From Clarkia xantiana subsp. parviflora (taxonomy: Eukaryota > Streptophyta > Magnoliopsida > Myrtales > Onagraceae): DNA of 64,000 nt. The position numbers were made by a program, and so were the translations under genes. Positions 12,372 to 25,015 of this stretch are shown piece by piece. Numbering within the stretch: position 1 is the first letter of the stretch; each line of letters opens with the position of its first letter. Under the pieces are notes generated by a model, which had not been told where the DNA came from, ran no database searches, and was given only the letters and a program-made list of their open reading frames with translations. The DNA lies in contig JAPTYO010000014.1 in the NCBI GenBank assembly GCA_036873135.1, positions 21,970,952 to 22,034,951 on the forward strand, given 5' to 3'.

Positions 12372-14519
12372 ATGGCATCTTCTTCTTTCCTGACGCTTCT
12401 TCTTCTCCTCATCTCCTCCAGCCTGCTGTTTCTATCAGACCGGGGTACGCTTTGATCATATTTCCAGACTCTGAGTGACAATCGGTTATATCCTTGGCTC
12501 GTGTTAATTTTCCGTTTCCAGAATTTGCAGTCTCTGCAGGTGAGGTTCTGGTAGAAGAAGGATACACGGTGACCACCGTCGTCGACGGCCACAAGTCCGG
12601 CGTCAACCCTTACTCTGTATTGCCTATGTATGGATCGTCCGACCTGGTTGTCCTCGACTCGGTCAATAGTGCGTTCTACACCGCATCCCTTCCTTTCTCC
12701 CAAGGTAACCTCCTTCTATTCCTTCACATATGGAAGTAATTTTACAACCGTCTTTCATTTTATGCTATGCTCCCATGCTCATCTTCGTTGGTGTGATCAA
12801 GTGGAGATTGATTCAAATTTGACGTTATTTCACCATCATTAATTTAATTCTGCAATTCTTTCACTCTATGTGATGCTGCAATGTTCATTTTGGTTGATGA
12901 TCAATCGTAGATTTTCACTACAGCTGGTTCGACTTGTCCTATCATTTCACTTAATATTGATTCCAAGACAAATGAATAGTCTGACTCAAAACCCTCTAAT
13001 ATATGTATGTACGCACATAGCTCACAAAATCTGATCAATGTAGAAAACACAATGAAGCGTCTATCTGGAGATAAAGCTGGGTACTCTGATGGAGACTTGT
13101 CCTCAGCAAAGTTCAACCGTCCCAGGAGCTTTGCCATCGATTTCAAAGGCAATGTTTATGTAGCCGATAAGAGCAACAACGTCATCCGCAAAATCACAAA
13201 TTCGGGTAGTCTTCTCAACCCAATCACCTTGAATTTGCAGAATAACAAATTCTTCTGTTATATATCATTTGGTTGGTTTTGTGTATCACTACCACGTTTA
13301 GGTGTAAAGACGATTGCTGGGGGTTACAAAACCATTGGCCACCAAGATGGACCCGCGCAAAATGCATCGTTCTCCAACGATTTTGAGCTGACTTTCCTTC
13401 CCCAGAGCTGTGCCCTACTGATATCAGATCATGGAAACCAATTGGTTCGACGGATAATTCTTAAGGATGAAGATTGCAGCAAGGGCTCTCCCTCTGGTTC
13501 TGGTAATGATATGAACTAGACTTAACATTCAGTATCCCAAAGATTTCCGTCCAAATATTGATACGATTTTACTTGCTGTATTATATCAGTGATGGGAGCA
13601 GCTTGGATTTGGGCACTAGGACTTGGCCTCTCAGGTCTCCTGGGGTTGATCATCGGGATCGTGGTTCGACCCTATATCTTCTCTCTTCATGTAAGTTGCA
13701 TCTCTCCAGACCCCATTTATGTTATGACCATATTGTTGATAATTTGCAAGCTATTGACACGATTATGTGAAGGTTTAAATACTAAATACCTAGCTGAACA
13801 TGTGTTGGCAACATTTGTTTTTAATAATACATGAGTGCAATTTGCTAGCTCAGTGTGGTGTTCTATTAAGTTTTGGATGGAGAATTCACAAGTGTGCACA
13901 GTTGTCATGGGCGCCACATACATTTTCCGTCCAAGGTTAACAGAAAAATAGACCTATCTAGCAAGTTGCATGTTCAGCTAGTGTAAACACGAACTTGGCA
14001 CAATCGGATAGATAGTGTATAACGTACTACACTAAATTGATTTGACTTGCTTTCGGCGCAAATTGTTTGCTGATGCGGCTAACTTTATGTAGACAGGACC
14101 GCTGTTTCAGCGAGACATGGAGGCACTGCCTAATCAATCTGGAGAAGAAAGCACTGATTTGCTTCTCAGGCACCAGAAGCGTAATTGCTAGATCGGGTCT
14201 CTACTGCCTCTTGCGCCAACTCATTTCAATCGCCATTTCCCAGGTCTCTCTTATGTTTAGTGTAGGCAGCAAACGAACCATTCCTAAGGAGCCCGTTTCT
14301 TTGCTTGATTCCAATGAGATCAAATCTGGTGCTATAACATATGCTGATCAGTTGAAGGAATTGATTCCTTTTGAAGTAAATGGAGGTGCTGTTGATAAAG
14401 TTTCTAATGTAGGGCTGCAGAATCGCTCTAGGGCAACTGATCCAAACAGTGTACTAGACGAGATGATTCAAGCAAACGTAGTGGCTTTTTCAGGTTCGGG
14501 TTTGGTTAAGAGGAAATGA
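12372..14519 (+). CDS. NHL-domain membrane protein (6 exons, 380 aa)
   Basis: Exons 12372-12444, 12522-12704, 13044-13205, 13302-13502, 13590-13690 and 14097-14519 join in frame, giving 380 residues. Residues 1-22 are a hydrophobic signal peptide (MASSSFLTLLLLLISSS). An NHL-type beta-propeller segment follows (FNRPRSFAIDFKGNVYVAD, then NNVIRKI, about residues 108-136), a second strand pair (ISDHGNQLVRRI), and a transmembrane helix (MGAAWIWALGLGLSGLLG, about 208-232). The C-terminal part is presumably cytosolic and hydrophilic after a short hydrophobic stretch. It matches the plant family of secreted/membrane NHL-repeat proteins of unknown function. The acceptor of exon 6 was set at 14096 because only that AG keeps the conserved ETWRHCLINL frame. 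No function beyond family membership is claimed. Confidence 0.9.
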
Positions 14520-15527
14520 ATGCTTTGTGTAAATATGAATCACTGGAAACTCTTTTATGTTTTCTACTAAAAAAACCCTTGTATCATAAATATGTGCAAA
14601 TTCGGGGCTAAATTGGGTAGACCATCCCAATCTCTAACGCCGAGGCGTAAGATTGCAGCTCAGTGTGGATGAGCCAAGAACTAATTGCTCTATCCATTAT
14701 TCAAAGTCTCCTCCAGTTTAAAAATCCGAGATTACATGCCGCAGATTGCAGGATAAGAGCAGCGCTAAGGTGAAATAATGTCCCGATAATTTGGCCGACA
14801 ATCGTAGCCAGCCTAAAAAACAACCCAAAGCTTCTTAAAAATAATCCCATATCATCAAACACAACTATGAATTGGAAAAAAAAAAACATACAGCAAAATA
14901 GAGACTGCAAAATTTAAGTCAGGAAAACACCTCTTGTCTTGCAACAAGATGCAAAACTGTGTCCTTAAGCCAGCAGCTACCTTGCTATTCAGATCAAACA
15001 ATCCATTTCAACAAACAACATTTTCCATCCATCCATTAGTTGCAGTCATCGTCTATTCATACACCTATTGCTTTCTTCCTTCTGCTTCCATCCTTAAACA
15101 CTGCATAAATAATAAACAAGTAAAAAGTAGAGCTCAAACAATCGTGCATATAGTAATACTAGAGAAGGAGCAGGTATTGGCACCTTGTGATCTATCTAAG
15201 AACCACTACTTGGAGGGTGCCAAAAAATAAGTAGAGTCATAAGCACCAAGCATACTAAATATCTAAGTACTCCTCAAAATGTTAATTTTCTTTTAATTCT
15301 TCTTATAAAGTTAATAAGGGACCATACTATTAGTTGAAGGGGGAGGGCAGGCAAATTGATAACCTCGGCTATGTGTGAGCTCACCCGTAAGAACATAATG
15401 TTCCTAATTACCATTCCGAAAGGCCTACTTAGGGGCAATATTCCGAGCAATTATCTCTTGTATCAGATCTTTTATGTTCTAACTTTCATGCTACTAGTGA
15501 TGCAGGGCAATAAAATAAAGAAACCAT
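14520..15527. other. Convergent intergenic region
   Basis: Holds the 3' UTR of the NHL gene (+) and that of the RSZ gene (-). No further gene recognised; the open frames here are short and unlike known families. Confidence 0.5.
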
Positions 15528-16776
15528 TCAGGAAAGAGGGTAAAAAATACAAATGGAGATTGTAAGTCTATGGCAATACCCATCAACAAAAGGTGATACA
15601 CGGCGCGTGTAAGCACGAGGAGGTGATCTGCTGTAGCTACGACCACGGCGAGGAGGAGGTGAGATGCTACGGACACGGCGAGGGGGTGAACGAACTGGAG
15701 ATCTTCGACCACGCGGGCTGCAGATTAATTAAGTCATAAATAATATTGAATCAAATCAATTTAACAAAACATAGTACATAAATAATAAGCCAATGAAATT
15801 AGCTCTTAATTGATATGGCATCAAGCACATTGGGGTATTAAGATTTATCACAAAAGAGAGCTAGCTCCAATATATGCACATCCAGAGCTAAATAGGAAAT
15901 GGCAAACATTACCTACGACCATAATAGTCATAACTTGGGCTTCTTCGGCGACGAGGGCTAGGGCTTCGACGCCTCGGACTAGGGCTTCGACGCCTTCCAC
16001 TTCCAATACCTCTCGACCCAACACGCAATCGACATTCCCTAGCAAAGTGGCCTGGTTCACCACACTCATAACACTTGGAATCTTCACCTCCTCCACGGCC
16101 ACCGCCACGCCCACCACGGCCGCCCCCGCCGCCACCTCCTCCACCTCTAGAATTATGAGAGAGCTCTACACGCCATCCATTTTTCCCTGTTAAAGTGGAG
16201 AAAGTATAAAAATACATAAACTAAAAGAGAGGAATTCTAACATAAATAAAGTCCAACATCCTCGTGGAAAAGTTAGCTGTATTCAAATAGCTTCAATCTG
16301 GTACACAAGTCTCCAATTTAATAGCAGAGTTGAGTCTTTCATGCAAAATCATCGAAAACTAACAAGTTCAAAGATCAGTTCACTGGAAGAGAAAAAGGCC
16401 ACAATAATTTGAAGATGCAATGTTTCAATTTGAGTACTAACCATCTAATGCACGGATTGCATCATCAGCATCCCTGCGGTCATCAAACTCGATGAATGCA
16501 TAACCTGGTGGCCTTCGAGCAACCCAAACACTACAATCAATTCCATTCACATTTGATAAGATAAGATAAAAGAGCCCATTTTGTATGTAATAGCTCTGAA
16601 GAGAAAATTGCCACTAATAGATCTTAACTGATGAATCCACCCCTATTTCAGTTAAGAGAACATTTTCCATGAAATAATCAAATTTACCTCCTCAGTGCGC
16701 CAAAGACACGGAATTCGTCTTCAAGGTCCTTCTCGGACACTTTTGGATCCAAATTTCCAATATACACTCGAGCCAT
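15528..16776 (-). CDS. RSZ22: Serine/arginine-rich splicing factor, RSZ21/RSZ22 type (4 exons, 213 aa)
   Basis: Nuclear SR protein that binds pre-mRNA and recruits the spliceosome (9G8/SRSF7 relative). Exons 16776-16688, 16530-16442, 16186-15913 and 15717-15528 join in frame. The RRM (residues 2-70) has RNP2 VYIGNL and RNP1 within [11 protein letters not shown] Gly/Arg-rich linker leads to a single CCHC zinc knuckle [14 protein letters not shown] (98-111), the hallmark of plant RSZ proteins, then an RS domain of SPSPRR/RSP repeats. The last 22 or so residues (from [10 protein letters not shown]) are not RS-like, so the true 3' end may use another splice site. The 5' leader contains an intron (donor near 17116, minus strand) and a CT-rich tract. 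Confidence 0.92.
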
Positions 16777-17089
16777 GGCAGCAATACCACCTAAAACCTA
16801 TTCCCTGATATAACAATCGAATTTCCAAATCAATCTTGGACGGAACAAACGATAACAGCAAAGAATGTAAATCTCGAGTGAAAAATCGTTTCTACGGCTC
16901 AAGACAGAAACTTCATTCAAAAGAGACTAGAGCAGCTAAAACGTCAGACGAACTGATTACCCTACAACGTATGCAGCATAATTAGAGAATTGGAGGGAAG
17001 CGACTGTATGACGAATTCCGCCGACTACTGAATACTGATAGTCGATGCGAATTACCTAAAGCGAATGTAGGCTGATTCGGCGATAGGCA

Positions 17090-17145
17090 GAGAGAGAGAG
17101 GGAGAGATTATTTGTACCTGAGCGAAACCCTAGAATCAAATTCTG
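17090..17145 (-). promoter_or_regulatory. Telo-box and CT-rich tract in the RSZ22 5' leader
   Basis: AAACCCTAG (plus strand 17125-17133) lies next to the leader-intron donor, beside a (CT)n tract (minus strand) at about 17090-17106. Telo-boxes are known in promoters and leaders of plant translation and RNA-processing genes. The same AAACCCTAGAAT 12-mer occurs in the PRP17 leader. Confidence 0.5.
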
Positions 17146-17299
17146 CACTGTCAAGTGTGTATGGGGAAAGAGGAATATATTATAGCGGACCAGCGGCAAC
17201 CGGAGACGACGCGGCAAACGGCTACGGATTTGCTTATGATAGGTTAGAGAAAGTACTCTTTGATCCCCTAACTTGTAGATATTAAACATTTCACAAATT

Positions 17300-18839
17300 C
17301 ACACCTCTTTCTTGCAAGGAATCTAGATTTAGTCCCACTAACAAGTAGTGAATTTTTTTTTTTTTTTTTATTCTCTTCATTCTCATGTCACCGGCGGTAG
17401 ACTTGAACAGAAAATTCGAAGAGCCCGAAATCCCGAGCAGCCCAATCCGAGCCAATCCTGAAAACCCCATCCCGAAAATTGGCTCAAGCCCGGTCAGGCA
17501 GGACTTTTCTTCTTAAGTCGGCTCGGGCTCGGGGTAGGGGTTTTTTCAAAGTTCCGAGCCCTTCCCGAATTATTCTAACTATATAAATATTTTTTTTACA
17601 TAATTATTATAGTTGTTGTAACTAGAAAAATATTCAAAATTTCCTCTACAATAGAAATCAATAATAAATGCACGTTCTCAGGAAAAAAAAAATATTCACA
17701 AAAATACCCTGAAAACCAATACCCTCTTAGATTTTCTCATTCTGAAAATACGACACCTTGTCGAACTTTCTGCTAAATATAATTTAGAGTTAATTATCCT
17801 TCGAATCCCGAAAGCCTACTAGGCTTCACTGTAAGATAATGTAAATTGTATATTGACTTGAATTGATTACATGAGACTTGGTACTTATATATAGTACATT
17901 ACAAGTAGAGATATAGGAGATATAGAGTGTAGATAGAAATACTATATATAGCTATTCTAAGTTTACCTCTCTTAATATCTAGGGTATATTTCTAATACTA
18001 AATATATATTTTAAGATTACATCTCCTAATATCTAGGGTATATATCTAATATTCACATTATAAATCCACTTTATGCAGATTGGATGTCCAGTCTGCATAA
18101 CGTGGAGACATCATGTCTCCACTTTACGAGACGTGTGAAACTTTGCAGGCTGGCGGGTTTCAATGCTCCAGAGACTTTAAATAGACGGTTCGTCAGCCTT
18201 GTTCGAGGTTTGCAAGTTTCTATTAAAAAATTACATTACGAAGTAATGCTTGTATATTGATTTATAATTTTGATCATCCAAGCTGAGGTTAGTTTCTTCA
18301 TTTAACTATAATTTATGTTTTAGTATTATTCTTTATAGATGTAAATACCAATGTTCTCATTCGAACAAATGTTGGTATACTTATTTGTCACATTTCTCAT
18401 CCAAATAGAGGTTAGAAATTTATATTTGTACATATGTTTTAATGTTAGAATTTCGAATTTGTAGACAAATAAATTTTTTATACATGGTAATATTTGTAAA
18501 ATGTTAAAATATGCACATGCATGCTTTAAATATTATAAATTTATATATATTTGTACATATGTTTTAATGGTAGAATTTCAAGTTTGTAAAAATTTAAAAT
18601 GTTTATATATGGTAATATTTGTAAAATGTTAAAATATGTACATGCATATGCTTTATATACCTATATGTATTAAAATGGTAGCGTAATAATTATTTATATT
18701 TTTGTATGCATACATGTGATACACACCTATAAAATATGTTGCGTTAATATGCTAGAAAATTGATATGCAATGTGTATCTCAATTACGAAGTCTATGTAGT
18801 AATTCACTTTTGATTTTGTTATTGAAAAATGGTGACGAT
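17300..18839. repeat. Degraded repeat fragments
   Basis: 17395-17560 is a GC-rich, CCCGA/CGGGCTCGGG-type degenerate repeat. 17800-18060 resembles a piece of a copia LTR, with TATATATAG motifs and repeated CTTAATATCTAGGGTATAT-like segments. 18410-18640 contains two near-repeats built on TTTATATTTGTACATATG and GTAATATTTGTAAAATG. No intact element boundaries found. Confidence 0.4.
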
Positions 18840-19556
18840 ATGGTTTTGATACAAGGGTTGCGTTAACCCAAACAGTTGGAATTTTCAGTATGAAGGCGGT
18901 GAATTTGCTACACTAGAAACTCATCAGAGTTTCACCCTATATGAGTTAAAGATGGAGGCTAAGAGTCTATCTGGTTTTCCATAATGTTCTATTTTTTTGT
19001 GGTACGACGGTGAGATGTATGAAGTCACTGAACGTACTCTGTGGAACTTAATTAAAAATTGTTCTGGTGAGTCAGTTCGACTCATTATTGCTCAGGGAGA
19101 TCAACATAATGATGAGGAGGTCAACATGATGATGGGTGGTTATGACCCGGTACGTATATTGCGTCTAGGACTAGGTGGAAGAGATCACGAATATGGAGAA
19201 TGCTTCAATGATGGGGTACCAGCGCCGGGAGCGGAGGCCGATAAAGCGGGTGGAGCTGAAGGAGACTCTGGCGACGGGATGAGCTCAGTTGCAAGCAATG
19301 TTGATACCGAGGCATAGTGTGAGACTGCCTTACATGAGGCTCGTACCAATTTGCAGGGTCTAGATGATTACAATGATGAATGGGTCTCGGGTGACTGGGA
19401 GGAAGGTTTAGACTGCAATGATTGGGCGATTCATGCTTGCTCAAGCTCCAATTTGTCAGATTTTAAGTTGGGCGAGAGCTTTGACGACAAAAAAACAACT
19501 CCAAACGTATGTCAAAAAGTGGCACATCAAGAATATCCGTCAATGCAAAAGATGTA
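18840..19556 (+). pseudogene. Unrecognised coding remnant, possibly MULE transposase N-terminus
   Basis: A continuous-looking protein (FTLYELKMEAKSLSGFP, stop, then WYDGEMYEVTERTLWNLI, then an acidic stretch rich in D/G/E) is readable with a stop near 18981 and another at 19315-19317. The layout, a small globular N-terminal part followed by an acidic Asp/Gly/Glu linker, recalls the region before the transposase core in MuDR-like proteins, but no catalytic core follows. I do not recognise it firmly. Spaced stops point to a decaying gene. Confidence 0.35.
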
Positions 19557-19925
19557 AATCAAACCAATCAAGAATTGTTTCACATATTAGGGCTGAAAGT
19601 AAAATCTGATAAGACCGAAAATCCGTCAAATTCAAACCGTAAATAGAACGTTTGGTGTTCACATTACGCAGCAACACGAACTTATAATCCGCGCTAATAG
19701 CCCATTCTTTTTAATTTGAAAAAAAAAAACAAGATAAATATGCACGTAACCAGTAACAAAATGGAAACTCTGCTCTAAGTAACCAAAATCACTATTACCC
19801 AACCAAATAGTAAAATACTATCCTCCCATGATCTGGTCAACTAGTACACAAAGAAAGGATTGTGTTTGTTTCAAATGAGAAAAACAGAAGCTGAAATTTC
19901 AAAAAGAGGTGAACTTCCCCCCTCA

Positions 19926-20177
19926 TCATGTTCTTGACCTCGAGTGGAGACCTGTTTCGACCTTCTTGATTTCGAAAATCAACATCCTCCACATCTTCAG
20001 TAGAAACACTTCAGCTTCTTCGCACAGTATATTCTCAAGTGTTACCAGCATTTCGGACGCCTTTACGTGTTCTTGAGTACTACTCACTGTGTAATCAACT
20101 AATACCTTCTCTTCGTCACCCAAAAACTCTGTTATTTCCTTCGATATCCACGGTCTTATTCTCTCGTGCAGTTTATG
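19926..20177 (-). pseudogene. RBM25: Orphan last exon of an RBM25-like splicing factor (PWI domain)
   Basis: A clean 84-codon exon: acceptor TTGACAG before 20177, open to a TGA at 19926. It encodes HKLHERIRPWISKEITEFLG followed by a helical segment with LCEEAEVFLLKMWRMLIFE, matching the C-terminal PWI domain of RBM25, a nucleic-acid-binding fold of the U1 snRNP-associated splicing regulator. The invariant P-W-I is present. No stop or frameshift lies within it. No upstream RRM exon is found in the window: 43 bp upstream of the acceptor a copia LTR begins (20221). It is either the tail of a gene broken by the retroelement or a transposed fragment. I call it a partial gene; transcription cannot be judged. 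Confidence 0.75.
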
Positions 20178-20220
20178 CTGTCAAATTGAAGAGAAAAACA
20201 ACCATCTTTATACACACACA

Positions 20221-21283
20221 TGTTGGCAAATATCAGGGTCGAAACTGCAAAACACAAAAGTTGAGGGATCAAACCACAATTTCTGAAACTTCGGTAACTA
20301 AAATGTAATTAGTCAAATTTCGGTTCTAACATTTAAATATATCCGAAATTACACGTAAAATGACATAAACGAATACGTGATTTTTAATACCGAGGCCCGT
20401 GCTAATCACAGTCTCCTTAAGGCAATTTCGCCGAACTCCACCCTCGGTTATGCAAAAGAGTTTCAACACGGGACGATCACCTCCCAGGATTCAACATTGT
20501 CGTCAACACGTGTTATGCAACGAACACGTTTGACTGAACCGAACCTAATACCTGAACACAACAAGATCGATAAAGATGCCGACGACAACGGCAGAATAGA
20601 CGAACAAGAATAATGAAACATATATGCTCCGAAAATGAATAACAGCAACCTTGATAACATAAATCGGTCGACGGCAGCAGGCACCACCTGACAGCAGCAC
20701 GCAGAGAACGGTATCAGACAACAGGAGAAGATTTTCGACAATGTTGTGAGTGTGAAAATGTGAGGGGATTATGCTTCTATTTATAGTGCAGATAACACTT
20801 CTTGGCATTAATGAAGTTAATAATTAGAGCAATAAATCAACTGAAATAAATGACAGCAATTATACTCTAATGATGGCAACTGTTCAATTCATATTCACTT
20901 CATTTACTCATCTGTCTGCTGATTCATTGAACCTGGACGGAACCAGAGACCGGTTCAGCAAAACTAGACCCGCGCAAGGCAAGCATTTCCGAACCGACAT
21001 TCGTGTACGTACGTCGCGGGCACGCACACAAGCCAAGCTTATCGGGGTGGGTATTCGAACCACTCGACTGCCCCCCCCCCCCCTGCGCGCGTGGAGAGAG
21101 CCTTTCATCTAGTAAGATGTTACTAGTATAAAATGAATTGCACTATATAAACTAGAAGAAAACCAAATTTCTGGCCGGTGTGGTATTGAAATATCACATA
21201 AGCAAACACAATTGCCATTCAAACCACTCCAAAATGGGCTTCAAAGAAAACCCTTCAAGGCCCACGAGGCCTTACGGCCAACA
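20221..21283 (-). repeat. Long terminal repeat of copia element A
   Basis: Begins TGTTGGC and ends GCCAACA (TG...CA with 7-bp inverted ends). On the minus strand it directly follows a purine tract CATGTGGGGGA, the polypurine primer site of the 3' LTR. A minus-strand TATA box ACTATAAATAGAAGC (about 20790-20776) marks the probable start of R. A run of 14 C lies near 21069-21082. No second LTR copy is found at the other end of the element. Confidence 0.82.
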
Positions 21284-21974
21284 ATCCCCCACATGAATGG
21301 AAATTGGATACCTAACGCTCTAGACTCGAATGTTGTGTTCAACGGTTAATACCTGCAAATGATAGGTAGGGGTAACCCCTTTGAACCTACCCCTTGTGAG
21401 ATCATGCATTCTCTACTGACTGGTCGGTAGACGCGATGTCCTTGAACCGACTTTCGTTGGTGTAAATGACGACATAACCCACACATGTACCTTCCTAGTA
21501 TAGTTCGGTTCACGCCCTGTGATCCCTAGGCCCTAGATCACTAGCCTGGTTCTGCAAGCGTTTCTAAGAATTGCGCCCTCAACAACTCCTTTCGAAGCGG
21601 CCCCACTTATCACTCGCATAGGTGATTCTTATATCTCAAGAGCATTATCACGACTCTTAGTTCTCCTTACGAATCATTAAAAGTTTTGCGGAAAATGTGA
21701 TTTCAATCAAGTAATATCCAATTACTATGCTCGGTTTAACCGCTGATTGAAGATCAAAACGGGCAAAAGCTTAACCTCATCTCCATCACTGTTTGCATCT
21801 TAGGAATGGGCTCGGGGTTTGACCCCCACAGTGACCACACTCACTCTTGTGATTAGGTTGTCCATTTGAACCAATTTCTTGGGATCTCAGTCATCATGGT
21901 TGGGTTTTCCTTCTCAATAGCGTTTCCTCCACGGGCTTTAGCCCCATTCCTTTCAATGCTTGGCCAAATAACTC

Positions 21975-24900
21975 TCAGTTTAACCCTTTGGTTAGCGGAT
22001 CCGCAATATTATAAACCAATCTCGTAAAGTCGATCGTGATAATTCCGGTAGAGAGTAATTGTCTAATGGAACTGTGTCTTCGACGGATATGTCTTGACTT
22101 TCCATTATACATAAGATTGCGCGCTTTGCCAATTACGGCTTGACAATCGCAATGAATGCATATTGCGGGCACAGGTTTTGGCCATCGCGGAACATCCTCG
22201 AGGAAATGGCGTAGCCATTCTGCCTCTTCGGCACACTTATCCAGTGCAATAAACTCAGACTCCATCGTGGATCTGGCTATGACTGTTTGCTTCGAGGATT
22301 TCCACGACACTGCTGCACCTCCTAAGGTGATTACGTAACCACTCATACTCAAAGAGTCTGTGTCTCTGGAATTGGACACCCAATTCGCATCACTATAGAA
22401 TTCGCCCATAGAAGGATACCTTGTATAGTGTAAACCATGACTCCGAGTATATCTCAGATACCTCAGTAACCTGATTACCCCATGCCAGTGATCAACACTG
22501 GGGTTGCTCGTATATCGACTCAAAACACTTACAGCGTGAGCGATATCTGGCCTAGTGCATGACATTAAGTACATGACACTTCCTATAATTCGAGCATACT
22601 CAATTTGGGAAACTGAATCTCCCTTGTTCTTTGAGAAGTACTTACTCGTATCTATCGGGGTACTGACCTCGTTCTTGTCATCTTTAATAAATTTATCCAA
22701 AATCTTATCAATGTAATGACTTTGACTTAGAACGAGACCTTCTGATGTTCTGTGGATTTTGATTCCAAGAATCACATCGACAAGACCCATATCTTTCATG
22801 TCGAACCTCGAACTCAACATATGCTTTGTGGACTGGACCATCTCATCGTTACTTCCAACAATAAGCATGTCATCTACGTAAAGACACATAATAACATAAC
22901 ATTTATCTGTATCTCTTACGTAAATATATTTGTCACACTCATTTATTTTGAAACCTTTCTCCATCATAACGTTGTCACATTTATGATGTCATTGTTTAGG
23001 CGCCTGTTTTAGACCATACAGGGATTTGACAAGCTTACATACTTTCTTTTCCTGCCCTCGTGCAGAGAAATCCTCAGGTTGTTCCATGTAGATTTCTTCC
23101 TCTAAATCTCCATTTAAGAAAGCTGTTTTCACATCCATTTGATGTACTTCTAAATTTCGCAACGCTGCAATAGCAAGTACCATCCTAATGGAAGTGATTC
23201 TGGTTACTGAGAATACGTATCAAAATAATCCAGTCCTTCCCTTTGTCTGTATCCTTTGATGACAAGTCGGGCTTTATATTTATCTATCGAACCATCTGCT
23301 TTCATTTTACGTTTAAAGATCCACTTATAGCCTAGCGGTTTGCTTCCGGGCGGAAGATCCACTAGCTCCCAAGTGTGATTCTGCAAGATGGATTCAATTT
23401 CACTATTGATTGCCTCTTTCCAAAGAGGACCCTCAGAAGAGTTTACAGCTTCTTGGTAAGTCTGAGGTTCAGCTTCAAGCATATAGGTCAGAAAATCTGG
23501 ACCGTAGGATTTTTCAATCCTTGCCCTTTTACTTCTCCTGGGCTCGACCTCGGTTTCAACCTCAGTCTCGACCTCAACATGCTCCTCATGTTCTCGGTCT
23601 CGACTATTTTCCTTCATAGTCTCATATGCTTGTCTTGAAGAACTAGCTTCTCCTTTAGAATTAGTTTCTCCTCTAGACTTAGCCGGAAATATATTTTCAA
23701 AGAAATATGCATTTCTTGATTCAATTACCGTGTTTCTGTGTATATCAGACACTTTTGATTCATACACAAGAAACCGATATGCGCTACTGTTCTGAGCATA
23801 CCCTATGAAAATGCAATCAACAGTTCTAGAGCCTATTCGCACCTTCTTCGGGGGAGGTATCATTACCTTAGCAAGACACCCCCACATTTGAATGTGATTG
23901 TAAGAAGGTTTCCTCCCTTTCCATAATTCAAACAGAGTTTTCTCTTCCTTCTTTTGGGGTACCTTATTCAAAAGGTAATTGCTAGTCAAAATAGCTTCCC
24001 CCCACATGTTCTGGGGCAACCCCGAATTAATCAACAAAGAATTCATCATTTCCTTCAAAGTCTGATTTTTCCTTTCCGCGACCCCATTTGACTGGGGTGA
24101 GAACGGAGCAGTGACCTGATGAACAATTCCATGTTCAGCGCAAAAATCTGCAAACGGAGCTTCATACTCGCCTCATCTGTCACTGCGTAACGTTTTTATT
24201 TTCTTGTTGAGTTGATTCTCAACTTCTTGTTTATAGATTATGAATTTCTGAATTGCTTCATCTTTTCCTTTCATCAAGTATACATAGCAAAATTTCGTAC
24301 TATCATCTACGAAAGTAATGAAGTATTTATTCCCACCTCGCGTTTGGACATATTTAAAGTAAAAAACATCGCTATGTATTAGATCAAGAGGTTCAGTAAA
24401 TCTTTCAACTGGGTGAAACGAAGTCCGAGTAAGTTTCGCTTCAACGCAAACTTCACATTTTTGTTTTTGATCTATTTTGAATTTAGGAATATGTTCATGT
24501 TAATTAACTTCCGCAAAGAATTAAAATTAACATGTCCTAAATCTACCATGCCATAAATTAGGAAACTCAAGCAAGTAAGCAGAAGATGAAGCATTCTTAT
24601 TCATGTTCTTTATCGGCGCAACGGCCATTACAGACATCTTGAACATCCCACCATTCTCATATCCCTTACCAATGAAAACACGATTCTTGGTAAGTACAAA
24701 CTTGTCAGACTCAAACACAAGATGGAAATCATGCTTGTTCAATAAGGTCCCTGACACTAAATTCTTCCGGATGTCCGGAACGTATAGCACATTGGTCAGG
24801 GTGAGTTCCTTGCCAGATGTCATCTTCAACACAACCGTTCATCTGCCTTTGATTGCCAATGAGGTAGAATTCCCCATGAACAGCGATTCTCCGGTTTCCT

Positions 24901-25015
24901 CTTCCTCCAAATTTGTAAACATAGCCTTGTTCGAACAAACATCAGTCATGTTTACCTCCGACACGACCGCGATCAAGCTAAGGTCCTCCATGTTCTCGGC
25001 CGAAACTGCAAAACA
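21975..25015 (-). pseudogene. Ty1/copia element A pol remnant
   Basis: Minus-strand pol pieces in copia order: a protease-region fragment (MEDLSLIAVVSEVNM, CSNKAMFT, LFMGNSTS, about 25000-24840) lacking the catalytic DTG/DSG; the GAG-pre-integrase side (LTLTNVLYVPDIRKNLVSG, 24832-24527); integrase C-terminal half (24058-23204); RT (23183-22989 with LEVHQMDVKTAFLNGDL, then [10 protein letters not shown] at about 22880); and RNase H (SDANW, ending ADPLTKGLN, 21975). Frame breaks occur near 23190 and 24100-24520, and a stop replaces W at about 22990. Gag, primer site and the 5' LTR are absent, so the element is 5'-truncated. Tork-like affiliation is an impression only. Confidence 0.88.

Noticed and set aside
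12341..12703. 120-residue minus-strand ORF
   Set aside because: Antisense of NHL exons 1 and 2.
13007..13519. NHL ORF read through intron 3 as one exon
   Set aside because: 13206-13301 has clear GT and AG ends in phase and codes for non-conserved residues.
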